From JBKQVT01 sp963804825 (GTDB lineage Bacteria > Planctomycetota > Planctomycetia > Pirellulales > Thermoguttaceae): 64,000 bases of DNA. How positions within the stretch are numbered: the stretch's first letter is position 1; each line of letters begins with the position of its first letter. This document shows, one piece after another, positions 17,006 to 26,428 of this stretch. The DNA is taken from contig CAWDRV010000003.1 of NCBI GenBank assembly GCA_963804825.1, positions 434,001 to 498,000 of the forward strand, written 5' to 3'. The position numbers were made by a program, and so were the translations under genes. The notes beneath the pieces were generated by a model. That model saw only the letters and a list, made by a program, of their open reading frames with translations. It was not told the DNA's origin and ran no database searches.

Positions 17006-18000
17006 TCAGCGGCCCTTCTTCAGCATCTTGCGGACCGACTCCAACTGGCCGGCCGAGCCGAGCTTCGTGTTCTTGTGAACAATGTAGTCGGCATAGGCGG
17101 CCATGAAGACCTTCCCCGGCGGACGCAGGTCGAAATTGGCCGGATCGTCGCGGAACTGCTCGCGGTGAATCGCACACCACACCAACCGCCCGTCCGTGTC
17201 GATGTTGACCTTGCACACGCCCAATTTGGCGGCCGGCAGGTATTGGTCTTCGTTCACGCCGCTGGTGCTCTTCATCTTGCCGCCGGCGGCGTTGATGCGG
17301 TCGACCCATTCCTTGGGCACGCTGCTCGATCCGTGCATGACCATCGGGAAATTCTTCGGCAGGGCCTTTTCGAGGTTCTGCAAAACGTCGAAGTGCAATC
17401 CCTGCTTGCCGGCGAACTTGTAGGCCCCGTGCGAGGTGCCGATGGCCACGGCCAGCGAGTCGCAGCCGCTTCGCTGGACGAATTCGGCCGCCTGGGCGGG
17501 ATCGGTCAGGCACACGCTGCCGACGACGTCTTCCTCGACGCCGCCGAGCTGGCCCAATTCGGCCTCGACCACGATCCCCTTGGCATGGGCCCGGTCCACC
17601 ACCCGGCGGGTGATCTCGATGTTCTTCGCCAGCGGCTCGTGCGAGGCGTCGATCATCACCGAGCTATAGAACCCGCCGTCGATGCAATCGTAGCAGACGT
17701 CTTCCGTGCCGTGGTCGAGATGGACGGCGAAAATCGACTCCGGAAAGACCTCGTCGGCCGTCCGGATCATGGCCTCCAGGAAGCGCTTGTCGCTGTAGCC
17801 GCGGGCGCCCGGGAGATTTGCAGGATGAACGGGGCACTGACCTCCGGGCGGCTGGGCTCCTCGTTGGTCTTCGACTTGCCCAAGTTTCCGCGGAACAGGC
17901 CGACGGTCTGTTCCAAGTTATTGATGTTATACGCCCCGACGGCGTACTTGCCGTAAGCGTGCCGGAATAGCTCTTTCGTCGTGACGATCATCGCAGTCAT
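17006..18000 (-). CDS. fba: Class II fructose-bisphosphate aldolase, 1-base deletion near 17808
   Basis: The enzyme splits fructose-1,6-bisphosphate with a zinc ion. The N-terminal frame (MIVTTKELFRHAYGKYAVGA, NINNLEQTVGLFRG, PFILQISR) shifts at the G run matching plus-strand CCC 17808-17810. The rest reads ARGYSDKRFLEAMIRTAD, FAVHLDHGTEDVCYDCID, VEAELGQLGGVEEDV, VMHGSSSVPKEW and VNIDTDGRLVW. One added base restores about 331 residues. The His of HLDHG and the Glu of EAELG are the metal/catalytic region. The gene is transcribed away from kdsD. Confidence 0.92.
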
Positions 18001-18206
18001 TGCCTCCTTGGGTCCATGCCCAGCAAAATCAACACAAACGGCTGATGTTATCGCAAGTTGCCCTGGTCCGCCAGGGGCTTGCGCGTCGTGCCGGCTGCCG
18101 TAGGTTATGCTTCAGCATAACGAAATGCGGCCCAGCACGCTGAAATGTAAAGATAGATAATTTGCGAAGGTAATTGATATTGGATCACCTACGCAAATTG
18201 CGGATT

Positions 18207-18302
18207 CAACGTCCCCTCTCCCTCCGGGAGAGGGCTAGGGTGAGGGCGATGGGCAAGAAGACGCCCTCACCCCCGACCCCTCTCCCGAAGGGAGAGGGGA
18301 GA
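18207..18302. repeat. Double hairpin of the CCCTCTCCC-GAGGG family
   Basis: Two hairpins (TCCCCTCTCCCTCCGGGAGAGG and ACCCCTCTCCCGAAGGGAGAGG) flank a central inverted GGGTGAGGGCG / CGCCCTCACCC pair. The 435-base region between fba and kdsD (18001-18435) otherwise holds no gene that I can support. It also has a GTTATGCTTCAGCATAAC palindrome at about 18102-18121. Confidence 0.8.
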
Positions 18303-18435
18303 TAATTTGCAAACACGCGCGAAGAACCATCCGTAGATGTTTACATTGCCGCAAACTGCCGGGGGCGGTACAATCACGCACGCCGTTTTTCGTTCGCAAA
18401 CGACCCAAGCGACCTCGGTCAAGGATGACGAGTCG

Positions 18436-19547
18436 ATGAGCACGGACGCCGCTTCAGTGCCGGCCCGGCTGACTCCGTTGGAGCAGCTTCGCTACGCCCG
18501 GCAAGTCATTCAGATGGAAAGCCGCGCCTTGGCCTTGGTGGCCAAGCGGTTGGACGGCGAGTTCTGCCGTGCGGTCGAGTACCTTTATCAGTGCCGGGGC
18601 AACGTGATTGTCTCGGGCATGGGCAAGGCGGGGCTGATCGGTCAGAAGATCATGGCCACGCTCGCATCGACGGGAACGCCCAGCCATTGCCTGCATCCGG
18701 CCGAGGCGGTCCACGGCGATCTGGGCGCATCCATGCCGACGACGTGGCGTTGATCCTTTCCCAGAGCGGCGAGACCGAGGAGGTGCTGCGGCTGTTGTCG
18801 CCGCTGGCCGAGTTGGGCGTGCCGATCATCGCCATCACCAGTCGGGCGGACAGCACGCTGGGACGGGCCGCCCGAGTGGTCCTCGAACTGGGTCCCGTCG
18901 AAGAGGCCTGTCCGCTGGGTCTGGCGCCCAGCAGCAGCACGACGGCGATGCTGGCCGTGGGCGACGCCCTGGCGTTGGTGACCAGCCGGATGCGGAATTT
19001 TGGTCGGGAGGATTTCGCCCGCTTCCATCCGGCGGGCAGCCTGGGACAAAAGCTCAGCAAGGTGGAGCATCACATGCGGCCGCTGGCGCAGTGCCGCGTC
19101 GCCCGCGACCACCAGACCGTCCGCGAGGTGCTGATCCACGTGCGCGTGCCGGGGCGTCGGACCGGGGCGACGATGTTGGTGGACTCGCGGGGCAAGCTCT
19201 CGGGCATTTTCACCGACAGCGACTTGGCGCGGCTGTTCGAGCAGCGGCGCGACCAGAGTCTCGACGGCCCGATCCGGGACGTGATGACCGCCCAGCCGCT
19301 CACCGTCACCGTGGGCGCCATGATGGTCGATGCGGTGGCGGTCATGGCGGGGCGCAAGATCAGCGAGCTGCCGGTCGTCGACGCCTCGGGACAGCCGGTC
19401 GGCCTGATCGACATTACCGACGTGGTCGGGCTGCTGCCGCCGGAGGGCGGAGTGGCGGCGACGGCGGCGACAACGGTGCCGACGACAACGGCGACAGTGA
19501 CGGCCTGCCGCGTGTTTCCCGCGCCCGAGGAGGATGCCCAGCCATGA
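18436..19547 (+). CDS. kdsD: Arabinose-5-phosphate isomerase (KdsD/KpsF family), 1-base deletion at 18726
   Basis: Converts ribulose-5-phosphate to arabinose-5-phosphate, the first step to KDO. The N-terminal SIS domain contains RGNVIVSGMGKAGLIGQKI and, after the frame break, ALILSQSGETEEVLRLL and LGLAPSSSTTAMLAVGDAL. Two CBS domains follow (GRRTGATMLVDSRGKLSGIF; VMTAQPLTVTVGAMM...ISELPVVD). Adding one C at GGGCGCATC repairs HGDLGRIHADD and gives about 370 residues. ATG 18436 is chosen because upstream frame has no family sequence. ATGA overlap with kdsC. Confidence 0.92.
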
Positions 19548-20062
19548 ACGTGGAAGAGCGTTGCCAACCGATCGAGTTGATCCTGGCCGATGTGGACGGC
19601 GTGTTGACCGACGGCCGGATCGTGCTGGACAACCGGGGGATCGAGTCGAAGGTGTTTCACATTCGGGACGGGCTGGGGATTCGCTTATGGCAGCGGGCGG
19701 GCTATCGGTTCGGCGTGATTTCGCAGCGGAGTTCGCACAGCGTGAAGATGCGGGCGGCCGAGTTGGGCATCGAACTGGTTCGGCAAGGCATCGCCGATAA
19801 GGTTGGGACCGCGAAACAGATCCTCGCCGAGTTGGGTCTGAAGTGGCGGCAGGTCTGCTACTTGGGCGACGATCTGCCCGATCTGCCCATGGTCCGCGCC
19901 GTGGGACTGGGCCTGTCCGTGGGCGACGGCTGTGTCGAGTTGCGGCAGGCGGCCCATCACGTGACCACGGCCTCCGGCGGCGCCGGGGCTGTGCGCGAGG
20001 CCGTGGAGCTGATTCTCAGGGCCCAACACCGCTGGGACGACGTGATCCAAACGTATCGGTAG
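19544..20062 (+). CDS. kdsC: KDO-8-phosphate phosphatase, HAD family
   Basis: 172 residues, the usual size for KdsC. HAD motif I is ADVDGVLTDG (two Asp), motif II region VISQRSS, and motif III/IV GDDLPDLPMVRAVGLGLSVGD. It removes phosphate from KDO-8-phosphate. Overlap with kdsD by four bases makes a two-gene KDO module, as in the kdsD-kdsC-lpt order of proteobacteria. Specificity is inferred from the neighbour. Confidence 0.9.
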   Translation: MNVEERCQPIELILADVDGVLTDGRIVLDNRGIESKVFHIRDGLGIRLWQRAGYRFGVISQRSSHSVKMRAAELGIELVRQGIADKVGTAKQILAELGLKWRQVCYLGDDLPDLPMVRAVGLGLSVGDGCVELRQAAHHVTTASGGAGAVREAVELILRAQHRWDDVIQTYR

Positions 20063-20096
20063 GGACAGCAATGAAATAACTGTCGCACTTGCGAAG

Positions 20097-20140
20097 GGGA
20101 CAGTCCCATTTTCGTCGGACGAAAATTGGGACAGTCCCCC
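20097..20140. repeat. GGGGACAGTCCC inverted repeat
   Basis: An almost perfect 44-base palindrome: GGGGACAGTCCCATTTTCGTC joined to GACGAAAATTGGGACAGTCCCC. Related words occur at about 12355-12369 and 23363-23375. It lies between kdsC and the next gene. It makes the open frame appear to extend further upstream than the true start. Confidence 0.85.
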
Positions 20141-20166
20141 GCTTGTTTCCTCGTCAATCCCAAGGG

Positions 20167-23100
20167 ATGGCCGCGCAAGGATTGTTCATGCCCCGAGTCG
20201 CCCACATTGCCGCCAGCTTCGCCATCGTGCTGATGGCCTATTGGGCCTACGCCCTGGTGGCCGTGCCGTGGATCGAGCCGGCGGCCGACCCGGCGTCCAA
20301 CCGGTCCTCTTCCTCTCCGGCGACGATGCCTTTGCAAGACAACCGAATGAAGGAGTGGGCCGCGCTGTTTCCGCCCGGCGCCTGGGAACTCAAGAACCCC
20401 GAGGTCCTGACCATCGACCAGGCCCAGTTGTTGATGCCGACGATGCAGAACTACGAGGGCAAGGGGAACGGGCGGGTGCAAATCCGCCCTTGCACGATCA
20501 TCTTCACGCCCGACAGCATCGAGGACCCGGCCGAGCGCATCGCCCGGTCGGTCGTCATGGAAGCGCCCGACGGGGCGATCTTCCAGTTCGACCCCTCGTT
20601 CGATCCGTCGAAGCTGAAGACGGGCCAGTTTCAGGGCGGCGAGCTTCCCGGCCGCGTCACCATTCGCAGCCGGGGAAAACTTCCGGACGGTCAAGACAGC
20701 CTGAACGTGGCGACGCGCAACGTGAAGATGACCGCGTACGACATCACGACGCCGGAGGCGGTCGAGTTCCGCTTGGGTCCGCACTTCGGCCGTGGCCGGC
20801 AGATGCACATGCGCCTGCTGCCCCGGGAGGGCGGCGGCCGCGGCAATCAGCCGGGCTCGAATATCGCCGGCCTGGAATACGTCGAGATCCGCCGGATGGA
20901 ACGGCTCCACCTGGACCTGGGCAAGGTGCAAAAGGCGACCCCGCAGGGGCCCGCGCTGCGACCGCCGCCGCCGGGAACCATCGTCGCAACGGCCGGCGCC
21001 GCCGGGACGGCCGCCAAAAAGTCGATGGGACTCGATCCCGCGACGTTTGGGGGGATGCCGTTGGAAATCACCTGCCGCGGACCGTTCTGCTTCAACGTGG
21101 TCCAACAGACCGCCACCTTCCAAGACCAGGTCGAGGTGATTCAGATTCACTCCGACGGCCAGCCGAACGACCGGCTCACGTGCAACCTGCTTTCGCTGGT
21201 GTTCCGGAAGAAGGCCGGCCGCACCGGGGCTTTCGATCTCGAGCCGCAGCGGATCGAGGCCAGCGGCACGCCGGCGGTGCTGCTGTCCCCGTCCCGGAAG
21301 GTCCAGGCCGTCGGGGAGCGGTTGCAATACGACATGCAGGCCAAGTGGATCGCGTTGGGCGGCGGCCGGGAAGTCTGGCTCCAGCGGGAGGGCGACGAGC
21401 TTCACGCCCGGAGCGTCCGCTACGAGGCGGCGGCGGAGCCCGGGCGTCTTGGCCGGGTCGAGGCGGTCGGCCCCGGCTGGCTTCGCCGGCAGCCGCCGGA
21501 CCAGCCCGATCAGCAACTCGAGGCCCGCTGGGGCAAACAATTGCTGATCCGTCCCGACGGGCAGAACCAGGTGATCTCGCTCACCGGCGGCGCGGAACTG
21601 AAGTTCCAAGCCATCAACCGGCTCAGCGCCGACGCGATCCACTTCTGGCTGTTGGAGAAACCGCAGGAGCCGTCCCAGCAGTCCAAGCTGCAACCCGATC
21701 GGATGCTCGCCCGCGGCGGGGTGAAACTCGATTCGCCGCAGTTCTCCGGCGCGGTGGACGAACTGCAAGCCTGGTTCAAACCGCGCGCGGCCAATGCCGG
21801 CGACGCGGCGTTGGGAAACCTCGTATCGTTCCAGCCATCGCCCGCCGGGCCGTCGTTGTCGCCACCGTTGTCGCCGTCGTTGTCGCCGTTGCCGTCGGTC
21901 TTTCCGCCGCCGGGCCGCGGATCGTCGACCGCGGCTGGGTCGCGGGGGCGGCCCGACGAGAACAACGTCGCCCGGCAGGACGGCGGCGGTTCCCAACGGC
22001 ATCTGGAAATCCACGGCCGCCGGCTGTTGGCGGAAATCCTGCTGCCGGCGGACCTCAAGCCGGGCGGAATGTCGGGATCGTCCCAGGCCGAATTGTCAGA
22101 ACTGACCGTCGAGGACAACGTCTCGTTCCGCGAGACGCGGACGGCCCGGCCGGACGAGCGGCCGCTTCTGATTACCGGCAAGTGGCTGAAGGTGGGCCGC
22201 GCCAACCGCCCCGACGCGACGGCCAGGGTGCTCGGCCAGCCGGCCCATTTCGAGGGCCGCGGCCTGTCGCTGACCGGCTCGAACCTGAACCTCGACGGCA
22301 AAACCAATCACCTCTGGATCGATGGACCGGGCCGGATGGAAGTGCTCGTGGACCGGGACATGGAGGGCAAGCCGCTGGCAACGCCCCGGAACTTGCAGAT
22401 CGACTGGCAACTCAAAATGGACTTCGACGGCCGCAAGACCGTCTTCCAACGGTCGGTCGTGGCCTCCGATCCCACGCATCGGCTGAAAACCGAGGTCATG
22501 GAAGTGCAATTCCAGCAGCCCATCCGGCTGACCGAAGCCAGGATGCAACAGCAGCCGCAAATCGAGCAGATCGTCTGCGACAAGGGCGTCGCCATGGAGA
22601 GTTATTCCGTCGATCCGCAACAGCCGCGGCAACTCACGTCGCTCAGTCGCATGGAGGTGGCCGACTTGGCGATCAACATGCGTCCGGACAACGGGGCATT
22701 GCGGGCCGGCGGCCCGGGTTGGCTGGTCAACGTGAGCCGCGACACCGGCGGCTTGCCGGGCAACAACCCCAAGGCCGCCAAACCCCAAAACAACCAACTC
22801 TCCTGCATGCACGTCCGCTTCCTAGGCTACATCACCGGCAACGTTCATCGGCACGAGGCGACGTTTCACGACCGGGTCCGCGCCGTGTACGGCCCGGTCG
22901 ATTCCTGGTCGGCCAGTCTCGATACCGACGATCCCAAGGCCGTGGGGTCCAACGGGGTCGTGCTGCACTGCGATGAACTGTCGGTCGTTGATATGACGCC
23001 TCCCAACGGCGGGGAGCGGGACGTGGAACTCGCCGCCGTCGGCAACGCCGTGGCCGAGGGCGGCGACGACACGTTCACCGCCCGCGCCGCCCGCATCAGC

Positions 23101-23346
23101 TACGACCAAAAGAAAGACCTGTTGGTCCTCGAGGGCGACGGACGGACCGATGCCGAACTGTTCCGTCAACAGACCCCCGGCGGCGCCGTCTCGAAGGCTG
23201 CCGGACAGAAGATCTTGTACTGGCGCAAGGACAATTTCGCCAAGATCGACGGGGCCCGCTCGCTGGAATTCAACCAGACACCAGGCGACAGGCTCAACAA
23301 CAACAAGAAGAACGGCGTTCCGCTGCCGGGCCTGCCGGTCCGGTAA
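20167..23346 (+). CDS. Giant envelope protein, probably LptA/LptC (OstA)-like
   Basis: 1059 residues from ATG 20167 (ATG 20188 also possible). One N-terminal membrane segment (HIAASFAIVLMAYWAYALVA) is followed by a large periplasmic part. Beta-rich repeats such as NLNLDGKTNHLWIDGPGRME, DKGVAMESYSVDPQQ and LEGDGRTDAELFRQQ resemble OstA/LptA strands, and EVRLG-type inner segments fit LptC. A proline/serine linker (about residues 570-600) divides it. Its place after kdsD-kdsC is that of lptC-lptA in proteobacteria, so a role in lipopolysaccharide transport is likely but not proven. No ATP-binding or permease partner is present here. Confidence 0.6.
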   Translation: MAAQGLFMPRVAHIAASFAIVLMAYWAYALVAVPWIEPAADPASNRSSSSPATMPLQDNRMKEWAALFPPGAWELKNPEVLTIDQAQLLMPTMQNYEGKGNGRVQIRPCTIIFTPDSIEDPAERIARSVVMEAPDGAIFQFDPSFDPSKLKTGQFQGGELPGRVTIRSRGKLPDGQDSLNVATRNVKMTAYDITTPEAVEFRLGPHFGRGRQMHMRLLPREGGGRGNQPGSNIAGLEYVEIRRMERLHLDLGKVQKATPQGPALRPPPPGTIVATAGAAGTAAKKSMGLDPATFGGMPLEITCRGPFCFNVVQQTATFQDQVEVIQIHSDGQPNDRLTCNLLSLVFRKKAGRTGAFDLEPQRIEASGTPAVLLSPSRKVQAVGERLQYDMQAKWIALGGGREVWLQREGDELHARSVRYEAAAEPGRLGRVEAVGPGWLRRQPPDQPDQQLEARWGKQLLIRPDGQNQVISLTGGAELKFQAINRLSADAIHFWLLEKPQEPSQQSKLQPDRMLARGGVKLDSPQFSGAVDELQAWFKPRAANAGDAALGNLVSFQPSPAGPSLSPPLSPSLSPLPSVFPPPGRGSSTAAGSRGRPDENNVARQDGGGSQRHLEIHGRRLLAEILLPADLKPGGMSGSSQAELSELTVEDNVSFRETRTARPDERPLLITGKWLKVGRANRPDATARVLGQPAHFEGRGLSLTGSNLNLDGKTNHLWIDGPGRMEVLVDRDMEGKPLATPRNLQIDWQLKMDFDGRKTVFQRSVVASDPTHRLKTEVMEVQFQQPIRLTEARMQQQPQIEQIVCDKGVAMESYSVDPQQPRQLTSLSRMEVADLAINMRPDNGALRAGGPGWLVNVSRDTGGLPGNNPKAAKPQNNQLSCMHVRFLGYITGNVHRHEATFHDRVRAVYGPVDSWSASLDTDDPKAVGSNGVVLHCDELSVVDMTPPNGGERDVELAAVGNAVAEGGDDTFTARAARISYDQKKDLLVLEGDGRTDAELFRQQTPGGAVSKAAGQKILYWRKDNFAKIDGARSLEFNQTPGDRLNNNKKNGVPLPGLPVR

Positions 23347-24042
23347 GCATCTGGGAAAGAATGGGGGGACTGTCCCAATTTGTAAGCGCTGACGCTACCG
23401 GCGGAGAAACCGCGGATAAACGCAGATAAACGCGGACAAGAATAGTCCCGTTTGGAAACTCTTTGCCGCCGTCCACTCCCGCCGCTTCTTCTCGGTCCTC
23501 GGTCTTCCCTCCTTCCCCTCATGGCAATGGGTTCCGAGGCAGCCACGGATAAACGCGGATGAACGCGGTTGGTCGAAGCCATTTTTTCCGCGTTTATCTG
23601 CGTTTATCCGCAGTTTCTCCGCTGGTCTTGTGAACGGTTACAAGACGAATATCCGTTACAGCCCCTACATTCGGAATAATCCGACTTCGGGCGCGGCCTT
23701 TCTGACCTCTGGCCCCTGACTTCTACGCATTTGTCACGAAAATGCGTGAAGATGTAGGGGTGACTCCGCGGGTTCCGTCCACGCGCGGCGTAAGTTTGTA
23801 GCGATTGCGGCGACTTGTCGGCTCTTGACGCGCATAGGGGATATTTCGGTGGCGACGGGACTGCCCGAAAGGATCAATTTTACGGAAAAGGCATGTCGAT
23901 TCCAGCCGTGGCAATCCAACAGACGTTTTTGGAATCGTTTCTTGGTGGACGTGTCACGGTCAACACGGATTGCGGCGTTTGGGCCTCGCGCGGTGCGGCG
24001 GCCCTGGAAAAAGCGTGGAACTCTCATGGAGGAGTCGAATCA
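23347..24042. other. Long intergenic region with dispersed repeats
   Basis: No gene can be supported. It contains a GGGGGACTGTCCC word (23363-23375), two blocks of the AACCGCGGATAAACGCAGATAAACGCGG family (23403-23440 and 23544-23628, the second as an inverted repeat) and, nearer the next gene, TTGACG at 23826 that could be part of a promoter. A frame open from 23815 has no family resemblance before 24043. Confidence 0.65.
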
Positions 24043-25131
24043 ATGAACCGTATGAATTGGGCTCTCGTGCTTGTGCCCCTGGCCGTCTTGGGGCTGATGG
24101 CGTGTCAGAACGCGGCTTTCGGCCAGGACTCGGACTTGCCGCTGGCTCCCATGCCGGCCGGCTTCGAGGTTGCTCTTGCCCCGCCGGTGGCTACCGCCCC
24201 CGCCGTTCCTTCCGTCACGGCCACCGTTCCCGGCGCCGCGTGCGAGGAAGGCTGCGGATGCGGATGCGGATGCTGCTGCGATCGTCACTGGATCGTGAGC
24301 GTCGAAGGCCTGTGGCTGGCGCCGATCGGCAACCAACGGACTGCCACCTATACCATCGACGGCGACACGTATTCGGCCGCCGCAGAGGCCGAGACCACGC
24401 TGAGCATGTCGCCGCGGGTCACCGTCGGTTGGCAAGGCGAGTGCTGGGGCGTCCAGGCCCGCTATTGGCAAATGGAGCAAACCGACAACGGCGTGAACGT
24501 CGCTCCGGATGAGGGGTACGGCTACATCGCCGGCCAGTATTTCCGGGCTGAAACGTTCGACATCGAAGTCACCCGATTGTTCTGCCTGGGTGAAACCAAC
24601 TTCCAGTGGTCGGGCGGTGTCCGCTACGGCGAACTCAACCAGGCGGCCCTCTTGACCGTCGTTGAGGCAGGCAGCGGCTTGCATGCCGGTTGGGCTGCGT
24701 CGGCCCTCCGCTTCGACGGTGCGGGCCTCACCTCGTCGTTGACGGGTGTCCACTCCATCGGCTGCAAGAATTTCAACCTCTTCGCCAGCGTGCGGACCTC
24801 GATCCTCTGGGACAACAACGCGTTAGCCGCCGCCGCGGCCGGAGCAGCTTCGACGAGTGTACACCCCGTGCCTGACGGCGACGTTGAGGTAAGCAACGCC
24901 AGCCTGTTCATCGGCGAACTCGAAATCGGCGGCCAGTGGAACCTCGCCCTGAAGTGCGTCCCGGCCAATGCCTTTGTCCGGGCGTCCTTTGACTATCAAT
25001 ACTGGACAACGAACGACATGACAACTGCTTACGCCACGAGCACCGCCAGCGGCGGCGTGGCCACTGCAAACTCGGGCAACGGGCACAACAACCTGGTTGG
25101 CTTCGGCATCACCACCGGACTCACCTGGTAA
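24043..25131 (+). CDS. Outer-membrane porin-like protein (Lpg1974 type)
   Basis: 362 residues. A signal peptide (MNWALVLVPLAVLGLMACQN...AAFGQ) is preceded by GGAGGAG 9-15 bases before ATG 24043. After a proline-valine linker there is a cysteine cluster (EEGCGCGCGCCCDRHW), then a beta-barrel-like body of alternating strands (RVTVGWQGECWGVQARYWQM, FDIEVTRLFCLGETNFQWSG, FVRASFDYQYW) and a final VGFGITTGLTW. This pattern is that of the Lpg1974-family pore proteins that planctomycetes have in many copies. A strong terminator follows. Confidence 0.8.
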   Translation: MNRMNWALVLVPLAVLGLMACQNAAFGQDSDLPLAPMPAGFEVALAPPVATAPAVPSVTATVPGAACEEGCGCGCGCCCDRHWIVSVEGLWLAPIGNQRTATYTIDGDTYSAAAEAETTLSMSPRVTVGWQGECWGVQARYWQMEQTDNGVNVAPDEGYGYIAGQYFRAETFDIEVTRLFCLGETNFQWSGGVRYGELNQAALLTVVEAGSGLHAGWAASALRFDGAGLTSSLTGVHSIGCKNFNLFASVRTSILWDNNALAAAAAGAASTSVHPVPDGDVEVSNASLFIGELEIGGQWNLALKCVPANAFVRASFDYQYWTTNDMTTAYATSTASGGVATANSGNGHNNLVGFGITTGLTW

Positions 25132-25183
25132 AACGGTCCGCATCGGCAAAGCGGCCCAAACGCCAAAACATCCTCCGACTTGG

Positions 25184-25222
25184 CCGGCATGGCGCGAACA
25201 GCTCGCGCCATGCCGGTGTTTT
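25184..25222 (+). terminator. Rho-independent terminator after the porin-like gene
   Basis: A perfect 14-bp stem (CCGGCATGGCGCGA / TCGCGCCATGCCGG) with a five-base loop, followed by TGTTTTGTT. Confidence 0.85.
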
Positions 25223-25336
25223 GTTGGGGCCTTGGAGAAAAGTAAAAAGAAGAAAAAGGTCGGGGGGGCTCTGTTCTTGCCCTGGCAAAGCCAGCGGCGC
25301 ACTTCGACCATGCCGCCAAGCGGCGGACGCGGTCGC

Positions 25337-26074
25337 CTACGACTTCGGCTTCGCGGCGGCTTCCAGCCGCTCGGCCCGGTCCGTGGCCTGCTTGATCAGC
25401 CCGTCGATGTCTTGGGTGGTGTCCAAGTATTCCCGGGCGGTGATTTCCGCATCCATCTGCTTCAGGATGGCCTTCATTTGTTGGAAGGCCTTGATCATGT
25501 TGCGGTAGTCGGCCGCCGTCGGCTGGCTGAGCGTCTTGCCGCCGGTGCGGAGATACGGGGCTTCCACTTCCGCCCGCAATACGTCGAACCGCCGATCGTA
25601 GAGGATCGGCCGCCACTTGATGATGTCGCTGGCCGGCGCCGGGCCGGCAACCGCCGCGGACATCGAGATCGAGGGCTCGAACGAGGCCGCCGTCGCCGTG
25701 GCCATCGCGGGCCGCGGTTGATACATCTGCCGCGCCTGACGTTGGGCAGTCTGTTGTTGCTGGACCTGGAACGACCAGTCCCGGTAATCCTGCTGTCGAG
25801 CGGCGGCGGCCTGGTTCCGAGCGGCGGCCTGGTTCGACAACGTGCTGCGAATGCCGCTTTGCATGGCCGCCGACTGCGCGGCCGCCTGCGTCTGCCCGAG
25901 CATCTTCTGCTGCGAGGCAGTATTGAGCGCCGTGTTGTACGTCGCGCTGGTGTCGTAATTGCCCCAACCGCCGTAATAGTACGGCCCGATCTGGGCCATC
26001 GCCGTCGGCGCCAGCGCCAGCGATGCCACGAAGATCAAGACAAAGAGGACTTGACGCGGAATGGAGTGTTTCAT
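25337..26074 (-). CDS. Secreted glutamine/alanine-rich protein
   Basis: 245 residues. The signal peptide (VLFVLIFVASLALAPTAMAQ) ends at a good AMAQ cleavage site. The mature part starts with a tyrosine/glycine stretch (IGPYYYGGWGNYD), then a Q/A-rich helical region (TASQQKMLGQTQAAAQSAAM, AARNQAAAARQQD). A conserved-looking C-domain follows (IKWRPILYDRRFDVLRAEVE ... NMIKAFQQMKAILKQMDAEI). I recognise no family; it resembles other planctomycete secreted proteins. Convergent with the porin-like gene. Confidence 0.7.
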   Translation of the reverse strand: MKHSIPRQVLFVLIFVASLALAPTAMAQIGPYYYGGWGNYDTSATYNTALNTASQQKMLGQTQAAAQSAAMQSGIRSTLSNQAAARNQAAAARQQDYRDWSFQVQQQQTAQRQARQMYQPRPAMATATAASFEPSISMSAAVAGPAPASDIIKWRPILYDRRFDVLRAEVEAPYLRTGGKTLSQPTAADYRNMIKAFQQMKAILKQMDAEITAREYLDTTQDIDGLIKQATDRAERLEAAAKPKS

Positions 26075-26428
26075 AGGGCTTGCCTCGCGGGCGGAATGTC
26101 TTGTCGGTTCCTACCCAACCAGGGGGGGATATGTCCTTCGTCCAGTAATTCTACGTTACAAAAAGCGACGAAACAATCAATCCGGCGGGCGGGCAGCGTC
26201 CGCGGGAGGACTTTCCCGATCTTCGCGGCGTGACGGAGGTTGCCATGGAGACCGGCGACTCGGCCGTGTCCTCCAGGACCGTGCTTCCCGGACGGGCGCA
26301 CGCGCCGGCCCACCCGTCGTGGCCATGCCTTTGCCGTCGGGGCAAGCTATACTACTTTATCAGTGTGGCATTCCCGCGGGCCGCGGAAATCGGGCCCGTG
26401 CACGGCATCCCTTCCGGAGCACAATCCC
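26075..26428. other. Intergenic region between divergent genes
   Basis: No gene is supported. It must hold promoters for the two divergently transcribed secreted-protein genes. A TATACT at 26348-26353 is a possible -10 for the plus-strand gene, but no well-spaced -35 is seen. Confidence 0.5.

Noticed and set aside
19957..22014. A 685-codon minus-strand frame opposite the Lpt-like gene
   Set aside because: It crosses the GGGGACAGTCCC palindrome and kdsC and has no family sequence. It is a GC-driven shadow frame.
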